This document shows, one piece after another, positions 42,744 through 50,983 of a DNA stretch of 64,000 nucleotides. The DNA comes from JAEUSG01 sp964590225 (GTDB lineage: Bacteria; Fibrobacterota; OXYB2-FULL-49-7; JAEUSG01): contig CAZPWS010000004.1 in assembly GCA_964590225.1 (NCBI GenBank), forward strand, positions 1-64,000. The letters run 5' to 3'. The translations under genes were made by a program, and so were the position numbers. The notes beneath the pieces are model-generated. The model saw only the letters and a list, made by a program, of their open reading frames with translations. It ran no database searches and was not told the DNA's origin. Position 1 is the stretch's first letter; each line of letters starts with the position of its first letter.

Positions 42744-44731
42744 TCTTCCGATTCCGTTATGCCATACTTTTTCATAAGCTCTCGCAGCGTACCTCTATCA
42801 ATATCAAGTGTTCTTGCTGCTTTAGAAAGATTCTTCCTGTTCATGAGCAGATGCTGCTGAATAACCCGTTTATCGCTCTCTTCTCTTGCGTCCTTAAGGG
42901 TAACTATTTCACCGAAGTGATCTGGATCAAGGCCAAGATCGTCAAGATCAATATATTCTCCGGTGCAAAGTATGGCTGACCTGTTAATAACATTTTTTAA
43001 TTGTCTGATATTCCCCTGCCATGAATAAGAGAGTATCGCATTTCTCGCTTCAGGGGTAAACCCCTTGATCTGCAAACTGTTCTCCTTCACTACCTCGTCC
43101 ATAAAGCATAGTGCAAGATAATAAGCGTCTTCTCCCCTCTCCCTAAGCGGAGGGACAGACAATTGCACACCACATAGCCTGTAATAAAGATCTTCCCTAA
43201 AAAGCTTATTAGCTACGGCACTTTTAAGCTCTTTATTAGTTGCAGCAATCACCCTGACATCTATTGACATTGTTTTATTTCCACCAACCCGTTCAAAACT
43301 CTTTTCCTGAATAAACCTAAGAAGTTTGGCTTGCAAGCCAAGAGGCATGTCTCCAATTTCATCAAGAAAAAGGGTACCGCCATCGGCCAATTCAACCCTT
43401 CCCTTTTTTTGAGCAACCGCTCCTGTGAATGCCCCTCTTTCATATCCAAAAAGTTCCGATTCAAGCAGCTCACTTGGGATACTCGCGCAATCAATAGTTA
43501 CAAACGGCTTATCCTTTCTATTGGACAAATCGTGTATTACCTTTGCCGCAACTCCCTTACCCGTACCCGTCTCTCCAGTAATAAGGATTGTGACCTCGGT
43601 TGCTGCAACTCTTTTAATCAAGCCATAAAGTTTTTCCATGGCGTCGCTCTTACCGAGCATTACGGATAAAGAACCTCCCTTAACACGCGAAATTACGCTC
43701 TCTTTTTCTCTATCCATAACACCTTGAGCGGAAAATCTCCGCTCTTTATCCCTTAGTGAGGTTAGCGCCTCCTCAAGCTCCTTTTCCCGTTGGGACAACT
43801 GCCTTGTCTGTATGGCAGTAGCCGCGAAAAGGGCAAACAGCGTAAGATAATCGGGCGATAACTCCGCCTTGCTAATAGCGGATAGTCGTGTATCCATATA
43901 TAGCGCACCAAGCGTTTTACCCGTTCTACTTCGCAGCGGAAGACAAACGGTCGCTCTTATGTTTTGGGCAACAATACTCACAGCACTTCCAATTTCAGAA
44001 GCTTCATCAATATCTGAAACAATTACAGGTATATTGGTATCCGTAGCCTTTTTTACTACACTCATACTTACCGAACTTTCTATCCCCCCAGACTCCCTTC
44101 CAAATCCAATGGACGCCCTAATTTGTAACCGTTTTTCGTCATCGAATAATAGAACTGCTCCTCTTTCCATTCCTATTGCTTTAAGTGCAATTTCAATAAT
44201 AGCAATCAAGGCTGAATCTATGCCTTTCGGTGAATTTGTCTGCTCAGCCATTCGAAGAAGTGGCGTAAGCCTCTCGTGCGCCTTATGCGCATCAGAAAGC
44301 GCTCTATCAAGCTCTTCAAGAGTACCTTTAAGAGCTCTAACGCTCTCCGAATCTGCGGTATTCCGCAGTTCAGAAAGAAGTGCCTGACTTTTTGAGATGT
44401 AATCTTCATCAAGAATGGCAATTTCCACCGAATCAGGATTATCTTTCTCGCTATAACTTATTGTATAGCTGCATATTACTATTTCATCACCATCATGCAA
44501 CTCATGTTCCTGAATACGATTACCCTTAATGAATACACCGTTGGTGCTACCGGGATCAATTAATCGATAAACCCCGTCATAAGATTTTATTATTGTGGCA
44601 TGAAGTTGCGACACAGCCGGGTCGTTTAGAACAAGATCACACCCTGTGGCCCGTCCTATAGATACAAGCTTTTTTGTTATATTGAATCGATTTACTTCAG
44701 TGTTGTCTTTGCATATAGAGAAAAACGGCAT
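42740..44731 (-). CDS. Sigma-54 activator with FHA and GAF domains
   Basis: The 663-residue protein has an N-terminal FHA domain (VSIGRATGCDLVLNDPAVSQ, DPGSTNGVFI) that binds phosphothreonine, a coiled linker, a GAF domain (about 165-315), an AAA+ sigma-54 domain (GETGTGKG, RGAFTGAV, LFLDEIGD, YYRLCGVQLSVPPLRERGED) and a Fis-type helix-turn-helix (NLSKAARTLDIDRGTLRELMK). The kinase two genes upstream could phosphorylate the FHA partner. AAAGGTGG precedes the ATG. It is a hub between Ser/Thr phosphorylation and sigma-54 transcription. Targets are unknown. Confidence 0.92.
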   Translation of the reverse strand: MPFFSICKDNTEVNRFNITKKLVSIGRATGCDLVLNDPAVSQLHATIIKSYDGVYRLIDPGSTNGVFIKGNRIQEHELHDGDEIVICSYTISYSEKDNPDSVEIAILDEDYISKSQALLSELRNTADSESVRALKGTLEELDRALSDAHKAHERLTPLLRMAEQTNSPKGIDSALIAIIEIALKAIGMERGAVLLFDDEKRLQIRASIGFGRESGGIESSVSMSVVKKATDTNIPVIVSDIDEASEIGSAVSIVAQNIRATVCLPLRSRTGKTLGALYMDTRLSAISKAELSPDYLTLFALFAATAIQTRQLSQREKELEEALTSLRDKERRFSAQGVMDREKESVISRVKGGSLSVMLGKSDAMEKLYGLIKRVAATEVTILITGETGTGKGVAAKVIHDLSNRKDKPFVTIDCASIPSELLESELFGYERGAFTGAVAQKKGRVELADGGTLFLDEIGDMPLGLQAKLLRFIQEKSFERVGGNKTMSIDVRVIAATNKELKSAVANKLFREDLYYRLCGVQLSVPPLRERGEDAYYLALCFMDEVVKENSLQIKGFTPEARNAILSYSWQGNIRQLKNVINRSAILCTGEYIDLDDLGLDPDHFGEIVTLKDAREESDKRVIQQHLLMNRKNLSKAARTLDIDRGTLRELMKKYGITESEE

Positions 44732-44745
44732 CTATATAACCACCT

Positions 44746-45420
44746 TTACTGTTTAATTACCATTGGTTTCCTTATAAACCCATCTACTAAGCCATAAACC
44801 GAGAACGCAATACAGGAAAAGAATGTGACTCTATGAGCCACATCCCACCGTTTCGCTATCGCAATATCTTCCTCACGAAAACCAAAACCCTCTCTTAAAT
44901 ATGACTGTTCTCTGTTGTAGGCATAAACTGAACTCGCAAGCGATAGAAGCTGTAATGTAAGCAATGTCCACCCCTTTGTTTTTTCACCATTTTTGAACTG
45001 GGGGATTCCAAATGGACAGTAATTCCAATATGTGCTATAAGCAGGTATTGTATCGAGAACAACAACACGCAAGGCGGTACGGTGCTCAAACTTTGAAATA
45101 AGAAAAAGCGAAACAATTTCGGGTAAATAAATATTGGGATCGATTTCAGCATTAGCATCAAGCTGTAACAGTTTTTTGTAGGCAGCTTTAGCGAGATCTC
45201 TCCTATCGCGCATGGCATAGGCCGCCCCGAGTTTTTCGTAAATTTTATGCAATCGGAGAGTATCTGTAATTTCTCCGGATATCAGCTTGCTGTTCAGACA
45301 ATCAGAAGCCTTCTCATATTCACCATCGGAATAGAGATCGAAACAGGCCTGCTCCGGAATAGTGTCCGATAGTGTTATCGAAATCAGGCCCACTAAAAAA
45401 ACCGAAAATAAACGGATCAC
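44746..45420 (-). CDS. TPR-containing exported/membrane protein
   Basis: The 224-residue protein starts at GTG 45420 (GTGA overlap with the kinase stop) with a signal peptide (MIRLFSVFLVGLISITLS). Residues about 25-95 have TPR-like helices (ACFDLYSDGEYEKASDCLNS, RDLAKAAYKKLLQLD), and the C-terminal third has two hydrophobic segments (WTLLTLQLLSLASSVYAY and VTFFSCIAFSVYGLV). Location next to the kinase suggests a sensor or scaffold of the same pathway. Not recognised as a named family. Confidence 0.75.
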   Translation of the reverse strand: MIRLFSVFLVGLISITLSDTIPEQACFDLYSDGEYEKASDCLNSKLISGEITDTLRLHKIYEKLGAAYAMRDRRDLAKAAYKKLLQLDANAEIDPNIYLPEIVSLFLISKFEHRTALRVVVLDTIPAYSTYWNYCPFGIPQFKNGEKTKGWTLLTLQLLSLASSVYAYNREQSYLREGFGFREEDIAIAKRWDVAHRVTFFSCIAFSVYGLVDGFIRKPMVIKQ

Positions 45421-47087
45421 TTAAAATCCGTTTCGATAAATTTTGTTTTTATGGTATCCCCACTCACAACATCAACAACCTGTTCTGCTGATTTGCCGGA
45501 AGGAGCTTCCAACCTTATTTTTATAGTGCCGCATTTAACCTTCAATGGCTGTTTTGTTGGAGCCATGCCTACCTTAGTATCATCTACAAAAAGCGCTCCC
45601 CAGTAAGGCGAGACAACAGACAGCGCCGCGTCGCACGAAACGGGGTTACCTGACACGGTAGGGGCAACAACGGGTAATTGCGGAATTTGCGAATCAACCT
45701 TTTCTGGAATATTCTTAATTACATTTGTCCTTGTGGTTAGCCGCGCTTCATTTCTGCTGGATAATGGCTTCGACGCTATTGTGTCATGTTTTACTACTGG
45801 TGGCGTATCAACATTTGCCGGCTGAACAGTCTTCATCGTTTCTACAATCCCTGATATAGAGTCAAGTGAATTCTTAGTAGATGGATCGCCAGTGCCTAAA
45901 CGCGGCCTGCCTACAACAGTTATAATAATTGCCAGCATGAGCGCAAGAAGGCCGATTACCACAAATATGGGGACTCCCAAACGAGAATCATCACCAGCCC
46001 TTTTCATAATAACGGTTGCGCCATCCAATTGCGAACGGGTTTTAGTAAGTCGCAAATCAGAAAGTTTTTCAAGCTCTTCCTTAACATTTGTATTGTCTGG
46101 ATCTTCCGACAAAATTGATTCAAGCTCCTGAATTGCGTCAAAAAGCATCTCCTTTTCTGCATACGATCTGGCTCTATCAAATCGGATATTTACGCTTTTA
46201 GCTTTTACGCTCTTAGAGAATGCGTCAGGATCAGTCAAGTAATCAACAACAGTTGCCGGATCAACCGCCATTTGCCGTTTAAATAAAAAGGCATTTATGT
46301 CCTGCATAAAATTATTAGCATCGGCGTACCTTTTAGCAATTGAAACATTCATCGCTTTTTCTACAATTAGTGAAAGCTCTTTTGGAACAGAAGCCGCAAC
46401 CTCTTGAAGCGGAATCCACTCACCCTTAGCTATTGAGGCAAGCACTAATGGAAGAGTTTCGCTTCTGAAAGGATACTTTCCAGAAAGCATAAAATAGAGA
46501 GAAACTCCAAGGGCGTAAACATCGGAAGCCGGAGAAGCTTTCTTGCCGTCAATAAGCTCCGGAGCTATAAAATACGGGGTACCAACAATGCTTTCTGCTT
46601 GCGTCATTGAGGCTGCACCATCAACTCTTACTATGCCAAAGTCTGATAACTTAACAATACCATCTTCCTTAATAATGAAATTAGCAGGCTTGACATCTCT
46701 GTGTATAATTCCGTTCTTATGTGCTGCCGAAAGACCACCAGCAATACCCGATGCTATTATTGCGGCGATTTCCGCCGGCATGGCACCGTTAGCTTTAACC
46801 AATCTTTCGGCGTCTTTGCCAGAAACCAGCTCCATTGCAATGTAAAACTGTCCGTCAACAGAGCCAAAGTCGTAAATCTGGATAATGTTAGTATGTTCAA
46901 GCTTCGCAACTGCTCGCGCCTCAAGCTCAAACCTCCGACGGGACTCATCCTCGCAAGCAAGATGTGGATGCATAATCTTTAGCGCAACTTCCCGTCCAAG
47001 ATCGTTATGAATTGCAAGATATACAGTTGCCATACCCCCTTTTCCGAGCTCTTTAACAACAGTGTACTTGCCAATAGTCTTAATCAT
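45417..47087 (-). CDS. Ser/Thr protein kinase with C-terminal PEGA-like domain
   Basis: The 556-residue protein carries a full Hanks kinase domain: GKGGMATVYLA (P-loop), ALKIM (catalytic Lys), HRDVKPANF (catalytic loop), DFGIVRV, GTPYFIAPEL and SDVYALGVSLYFMLSGKYPF. A linker with helices (about 305-350), one membrane segment (VPIFVVIGLLALMLAIIITV) and a C-terminal PEGA-type domain (ALFVDDTKVGMAPTKQPLKV) follow, so the sensor end is outside the inner membrane. It leads an operon with a TPR protein, an FHA-sigma-54 activator and a SUMF1-fold lipoprotein. Confidence 0.93.
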   Translation of the reverse strand: MIKTIGKYTVVKELGKGGMATVYLAIHNDLGREVALKIMHPHLACEDESRRRFELEARAVAKLEHTNIIQIYDFGSVDGQFYIAMELVSGKDAERLVKANGAMPAEIAAIIASGIAGGLSAAHKNGIIHRDVKPANFIIKEDGIVKLSDFGIVRVDGAASMTQAESIVGTPYFIAPELIDGKKASPASDVYALGVSLYFMLSGKYPFRSETLPLVLASIAKGEWIPLQEVAASVPKELSLIVEKAMNVSIAKRYADANNFMQDINAFLFKRQMAVDPATVVDYLTDPDAFSKSVKAKSVNIRFDRARSYAEKEMLFDAIQELESILSEDPDNTNVKEELEKLSDLRLTKTRSQLDGATVIMKRAGDDSRLGVPIFVVIGLLALMLAIIITVVGRPRLGTGDPSTKNSLDSISGIVETMKTVQPANVDTPPVVKHDTIASKPLSSRNEARLTTRTNVIKNIPEKVDSQIPQLPVVAPTVSGNPVSCDAALSVVSPYWGALFVDDTKVGMAPTKQPLKVKCGTIKIRLEAPSGKSAEQVVDVVSGDTIKTKFIETDFK

Positions 47088-47178
47088 TTAGGATTCAATA
47101 TAAAAAACAAAACCATTTCAGTGGAAATTTACAATAACCCGACTCACTTTCTACACTCACACACGCTTGAATTTGAAC

Positions 47179-48165
47179 TTAGCCAAACACCTTCCCTTTA
47201 AGTCGTAAAAGCATAAATAGAAAGAGTGGCCCGCCAAGAAGAGCTGTAACAATACCAACAGGAATTTCTGCTGGTGGAGCAATGGAACGGGCTAAGGCGT
47301 CGGAAATCATCAGAAAGGTTCCGCCCAAAAGAAAAGAGGTAAAAGCCAATAACCTGTGACGAACTCCGGGGATCAATAAACGACAAGCATGTGGCGCAAT
47401 AATTCCCACAAAACCAATTGGACCACATAGGGTAACTATGACGCCTATGGCGAGGGCAGTAATTGTCATAATAATATTTCTACTAGCTTTTATATTTACG
47501 CCTCTTGAGTGCGCCAATTCATCGCCAGTTAACAATTGATCCAATTGCGGCATAAAGAAATATAACACGAGCAAAAAAGTAAAAACGGCCACAGCAAGAT
47601 ATGAAAGCAGGAAGAAATTCATTCCATCTACTCCGCCCACCACCCAGCGAAGGATCTGGAAGGATTTATGCACGCCGCCAACGAATGAAATAAACATTAT
47701 TGCTCCCGAGCAAAATGTCGCAACCACCACACCGGCCAAAAGTAGTGTAGCTGTACTACTTTCACGCGACCAGGCAAAAAAATGTACAATAAATATTGCG
47801 CTTAAGGCTCCGGCAAAAGCAAAAAATGAGATAAATGGCAATCCATGAAAAGCCCCTCCGACTTCAAACAGGATGCAAAGCGCCGCACCCAGAGCCGCTC
47901 CACTTGAAACGCCAAGAGTATAGGGGTCTGCAAGCGGATTTCTAAATAGTGCCTGATATGTCATACCTGCAATAGCAAGACCGCCACCAGCTATTAACGC
48001 GGCTAACACACGGGGTACACGCATTGTAAGAACAATATACCGCATATTTTCATCTGTCAATAAACGGCTGGGCGAAACATTTACTATGCCAATTAGCGGA
48101 CAGATAAGAAGAGCGATAATTGTAACAAAAACTAAACCTGAAATGATTACTATGCTTCTTTTCAT
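47179..48165 (-). CDS. ABC transporter permease of the BtuC/FecCD family
   Basis: ATG 48165 overlaps the ATPase stop by 4 bases; 328 residues with about ten membrane segments. Family motifs: RVPRVLAALIAGGGLAIAGMTYQALFRNPLADPYTLGVSSGAALGA-type sequence (here NPLADPYTLGVSSGAALG), LTGDELAHSRGVN, GFVGIIAPHACRLL and IPVGIVTALLGGPLFL. BtuC-like permeases import cobalamin, iron-siderophores or heme; the cobalamin riboswitch and BtuB-like receptor upstream in the operon favour corrinoids. Confidence 0.92.
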   Translation of the reverse strand: MKRSIVIISGLVFVTIIALLICPLIGIVNVSPSRLLTDENMRYIVLTMRVPRVLAALIAGGGLAIAGMTYQALFRNPLADPYTLGVSSGAALGAALCILFEVGGAFHGLPFISFFAFAGALSAIFIVHFFAWSRESSTATLLLAGVVVATFCSGAIMFISFVGGVHKSFQILRWVVGGVDGMNFFLLSYLAVAVFTFLLVLYFFMPQLDQLLTGDELAHSRGVNIKASRNIIMTITALAIGVIVTLCGPIGFVGIIAPHACRLLIPGVRHRLLAFTSFLLGGTFLMISDALARSIAPPAEIPVGIVTALLGGPLFLFMLLRLKGKVFG

Positions 48166-48971
48166 TGTGACTTTCCTGAATCCCATGTTCCAAAAATCTT
48201 GTTCCCTGCAAAACCATTTTCACCAAAGCACTTGAAGTTAACGGAGAATGCCTCTGATAGGGCACTGGGGCATAGTGAGTTATATTTTTCGGAAGAGCCA
48301 GAAAATATCACACCACCTCTATTAAGTACAGCAATATGCGAACATTGCATAATGGCATTATTGATATCATGGGTAACCATAACACTGGTCATTGATCGTT
48401 TTTGGTGCAGGCGGTTGAGGGCAGAAAAAAAATGAGCTTCGTGTGCCGGATCGAGATATGCGGTAGGCTCATCAAGCAACAATACCGATGATTCCTGAGC
48501 AACAGCACCTGCGAGAACAACCCGCTGTTTTTCACCTCCACTTAATGTGTCAACATATCTGTCTGACAAATAGGCAACATCACAAATATCCATTGCCTCT
48601 AAAACAGTATCTTTATCTTTTTGTGTCGTAGCGCCCCATAAATCCATCCGGCAGTATCGTCCAAGCATTACATAGTCGAACACCGTATAAGGAACCCTGT
48701 TTTCCATAGTCTGAGGAACATAGGCCATTGTTTGAGCCCGACTTTTAGGTGCATAAGATGACACGGGAACATTGCAGAGTAAAATTTTACCAGTGGAAGG
48801 TAATAGTCCTGCCAAAACTTTAATGAGGGTTGATTTACCAGCACCATTAGGACCTATGATTGCCCATCTTTCTCCATGCGCAATAGCAAAAGAATTGATA
48901 TTTAGAATATCCGTATCGCCATAGGTCACGCGAACATCGGTTAAATCATATACTAACTTCTCAGTATTCAT
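48162..48971 (-). CDS. ABC transporter ATPase of the BtuD/FecE family
   Basis: ATG 48971 (MNTEKLVYDL) overlaps the binding-protein stop (ATGA) and is preferred over an ATG three codons upstream; 269 residues. Walker A GPNGAGKSTL, Q-loop MAYVPQ, signature LSGGEKQRVVLAGAVAQ, Walker B VLLLDEPTAYLD and switch VTHDINN. Pairs with the BtuC-like permease downstream. Substrate as for the permease. Confidence 0.92.
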   Translation of the reverse strand: MNTEKLVYDLTDVRVTYGDTDILNINSFAIAHGERWAIIGPNGAGKSTLIKVLAGLLPSTGKILLCNVPVSSYAPKSRAQTMAYVPQTMENRVPYTVFDYVMLGRYCRMDLWGATTQKDKDTVLEAMDICDVAYLSDRYVDTLSGGEKQRVVLAGAVAQESSVLLLDEPTAYLDPAHEAHFFSALNRLHQKRSMTSVMVTHDINNAIMQCSHIAVLNRGGVIFSGSSEKYNSLCPSALSEAFSVNFKCFGENGFAGNKIFGTWDSGKSQ

Positions 48972-49849
48972 GGAACCCATTCGCCCGAAACAATAGCTCT
49001 AATGTCATTTAACAACAAAATAATTCTTGGTCCGGGAACCGTGGCGTAATCTCTTGGGAGACAGTAAATACGATTGTTTTTTACGGCAGGAAGACGGCTC
49101 ATCTGTTTCCAGTCATTCACAAGTAAACTGCATGAATAGTATCCCATTGCAGGAGCCACATCGATTATAATATCCGGCGCAACGGTAAGAATTCCTTCTG
49201 TTGAGAGTGAAGGATAGATCGGAAATGAATCCGGAAAAGCGTTTATTGCACCAGCCGCTTTAATTATATCGTTGTAAAATGTTGTTTGTCCGGCAGCATA
49301 TACGCTTTTTATTGTTCCTGCACCTGGCGCATCACGACCAACACAGATAAGGATTTTTTTTCGATTCAAATCTTTATTAACATTTGCGAAAGTTTTTTCA
49401 AAAAGTTGCAACAAGCTATCAGCAGAACGGTTGGCATTACAATAGCGGCCAATAAGTGCAAAGGCTGTACAAATAGTTGCCTTTGTGGTCATATCAACAG
49501 TTAAAGTATAGATACCAAACCCACTAAGATACTCTTTCTGTTTAATATGTTCTTTACTTAAAACGACAATATCTGGTTTTAGACCGACAATTTTCTCAAG
49601 ATTAGCATCAGAATAGCCGCCTATTTTTTCTATCTCTTTTGTTTCCGGAGGAAAAACACAATAGCGTGTGACTCCAACAATTTTTTTTCCCAAACCTAAT
49701 GCAAACAAGGTTTCTGTGATAGCAGGAGCAAGTGAAACTATTCTTTTATTATCATGAGATAAAGAATCAGTCTTTCGACAACTGATATTACAGACCTGAA
49801 TAATTATCAGCAAAAAGAGTATCATACAATTTTTTATTTCGTGGCACAT
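48968..49849 (-). CDS. BtuF/FecB-type periplasmic substrate-binding lipoprotein
   Basis: ATG 49849 chosen (an in-frame TTG three codons upstream is possible); lipobox VCNISC gives a lipidated N-terminus. The two lobes of a type III binding protein are visible: RIVSLAPAITETLFALGLGKKIVGVTRYC and KPDIVVLSKEH near the start, then GAINAFPDS, TVAPDIIIDV and GPRIILLL at the end. It hands cobalamin-like substrate to the BtuC/BtuD pair downstream. The family also takes siderophores, so the riboswitch context decides for corrinoid. Confidence 0.9.
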   Translation of the reverse strand: MCHEIKNCMILFLLIIIQVCNISCRKTDSLSHDNKRIVSLAPAITETLFALGLGKKIVGVTRYCVFPPETKEIEKIGGYSDANLEKIVGLKPDIVVLSKEHIKQKEYLSGFGIYTLTVDMTTKATICTAFALIGRYCNANRSADSLLQLFEKTFANVNKDLNRKKILICVGRDAPGAGTIKSVYAAGQTTFYNDIIKAAGAINAFPDSFPIYPSLSTEGILTVAPDIIIDVAPAMGYYSCSLLVNDWKQMSRLPAVKNNRIYCLPRDYATVPGPRIILLLNDIRAIVSGEWVP

Positions 49850-49870
49850 TCTATACAAAGCAAAAAGTGC

Positions 49871-50968
49871 CTATCGCACAACTATCATTCCATTTGGCGG
49901 TAAACTTGCCGATGATTTAATTGTAGCGCCAACTTGAATATTATTTTCAAAAACACGAACACCCATTTCGGTAGTATCCCGTTCTCCAACATACAAACGG
50001 CTTGCAACGGAATCATAATATATTCCACCAAACCCGTCTTTTACGCCTGGAAGAGTAACAGAAACGGTTCCTGTTGACGCATCGAGTTCAACCACTTTGA
50101 CATCTTTCCAGCCAATATAGTTCTGGACATAGAAAACATTTCCGCTTTTATGTACAATCTGGTTCGGTTTCCCGCCAAGGTCTGTTTCCGTAATAACAGT
50201 TGTAACTGATTTTGTTGATAAAACCACCTTTTCGATTGCTCCATCAGCATTAAAAAAACTTCCAGGGTTGGAAACATACATGGAACCGTTATAATAAGCC
50301 ATGCTGTGCCCATTCTTATACTGAAGCGCTATGGAATCAAGAATAGAATCAGTTGATGTGTTGACTTTAAGAAGCATTGTTGCCGCTCCGGGATTCCACC
50401 CATTACGCCTCTGAAGCATTACATACAAATCAGACCCGACAATTTCCATAGCATTTGCGTATGGGCTGTTATTGCTGTCTGGTCTATATGTAAAAGATGA
50501 GATGTCGATATTTTTTATTACACTGCCGTTAGAAGGATTAAAGACAGTAATTTTGGGTTCATCCAAATTACATATATATGCTTTAGTTTCGCTAACAAAC
50601 TTAATGCTCTGTGGATTCCAGTTATCACCAAGATGTATCTGATAAACTACACCTGACCTTGGAGCATTAATGGGCATATCAACACCATCAGACCATTCAA
50701 GTATTCCTGAAAGATAGTCGGAGCCCAAGATAAACAGTTTTGTGTTGGTGGAAGTTGATATGCTTGAAGTGTTGTATTTCAGAACATTATCAGCCCCGTT
50801 CTTTTCAAGAACATACACATAATTACCATAAGCGTATATTGCTGCATCGCTATAAATTGACATTATTGGATCATTACTTGCGGTTGGCTTTTCCTTGCTA
50901 CATCCAAAAAACAGCGTTGCTGTAAGTACTACAACGACCATAAAAACTTTCGAAAAAACATTCTGCAT
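49871..50968 (-). CDS. Beta-propeller lipoprotein (YncE-like), candidate BtuG-type corrinoid-binding protein
   Basis: The 365-residue protein has a lipoprotein signal (lipobox LFFGC) after GGAGG-N6-ATG, and repeated beta-propeller blades: NPQSIKFVSETKAYICNLDEPKITVFNPSNGS, NAMEIVGSDLYVMLQR, HSMAYYNGSMYVSNPG and DGFGGIYYDSVASRLYVGE. In Bacteroides, BtuG is a surface beta-propeller lipoprotein that binds cobalamin tightly and works with BtuB. Here the gene lies right after a BtuB-like receptor and before btuFDC-like genes in a B12-riboswitch operon, so a BtuG-like job is likely. No sequence signature proves cobalamin binding; a general propeller lipoprotein is the alternative. Confidence 0.85.
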   Translation of the reverse strand: MQNVFSKVFMVVVVLTATLFFGCSKEKPTASNDPIMSIYSDAAIYAYGNYVYVLEKNGADNVLKYNTSSISTSTNTKLFILGSDYLSGILEWSDGVDMPINAPRSGVVYQIHLGDNWNPQSIKFVSETKAYICNLDEPKITVFNPSNGSVIKNIDISSFTYRPDSNNSPYANAMEIVGSDLYVMLQRRNGWNPGAATMLLKVNTSTDSILDSIALQYKNGHSMAYYNGSMYVSNPGSFFNADGAIEKVVLSTKSVTTVITETDLGGKPNQIVHKSGNVFYVQNYIGWKDVKVVELDASTGTVSVTLPGVKDGFGGIYYDSVASRLYVGERDTTEMGVRVFENNIQVGATIKSSASLPPNGMIVVR

Positions 50969-50983
50969 AAAACCTCCAATTGG

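Noticed and set aside
43869..44387. 172-codon plus-strand frame antisense to the FHA-sigma-54 activator
   Set aside because: Lies inside clear GAF/FHA coding sequence; shadow frame.
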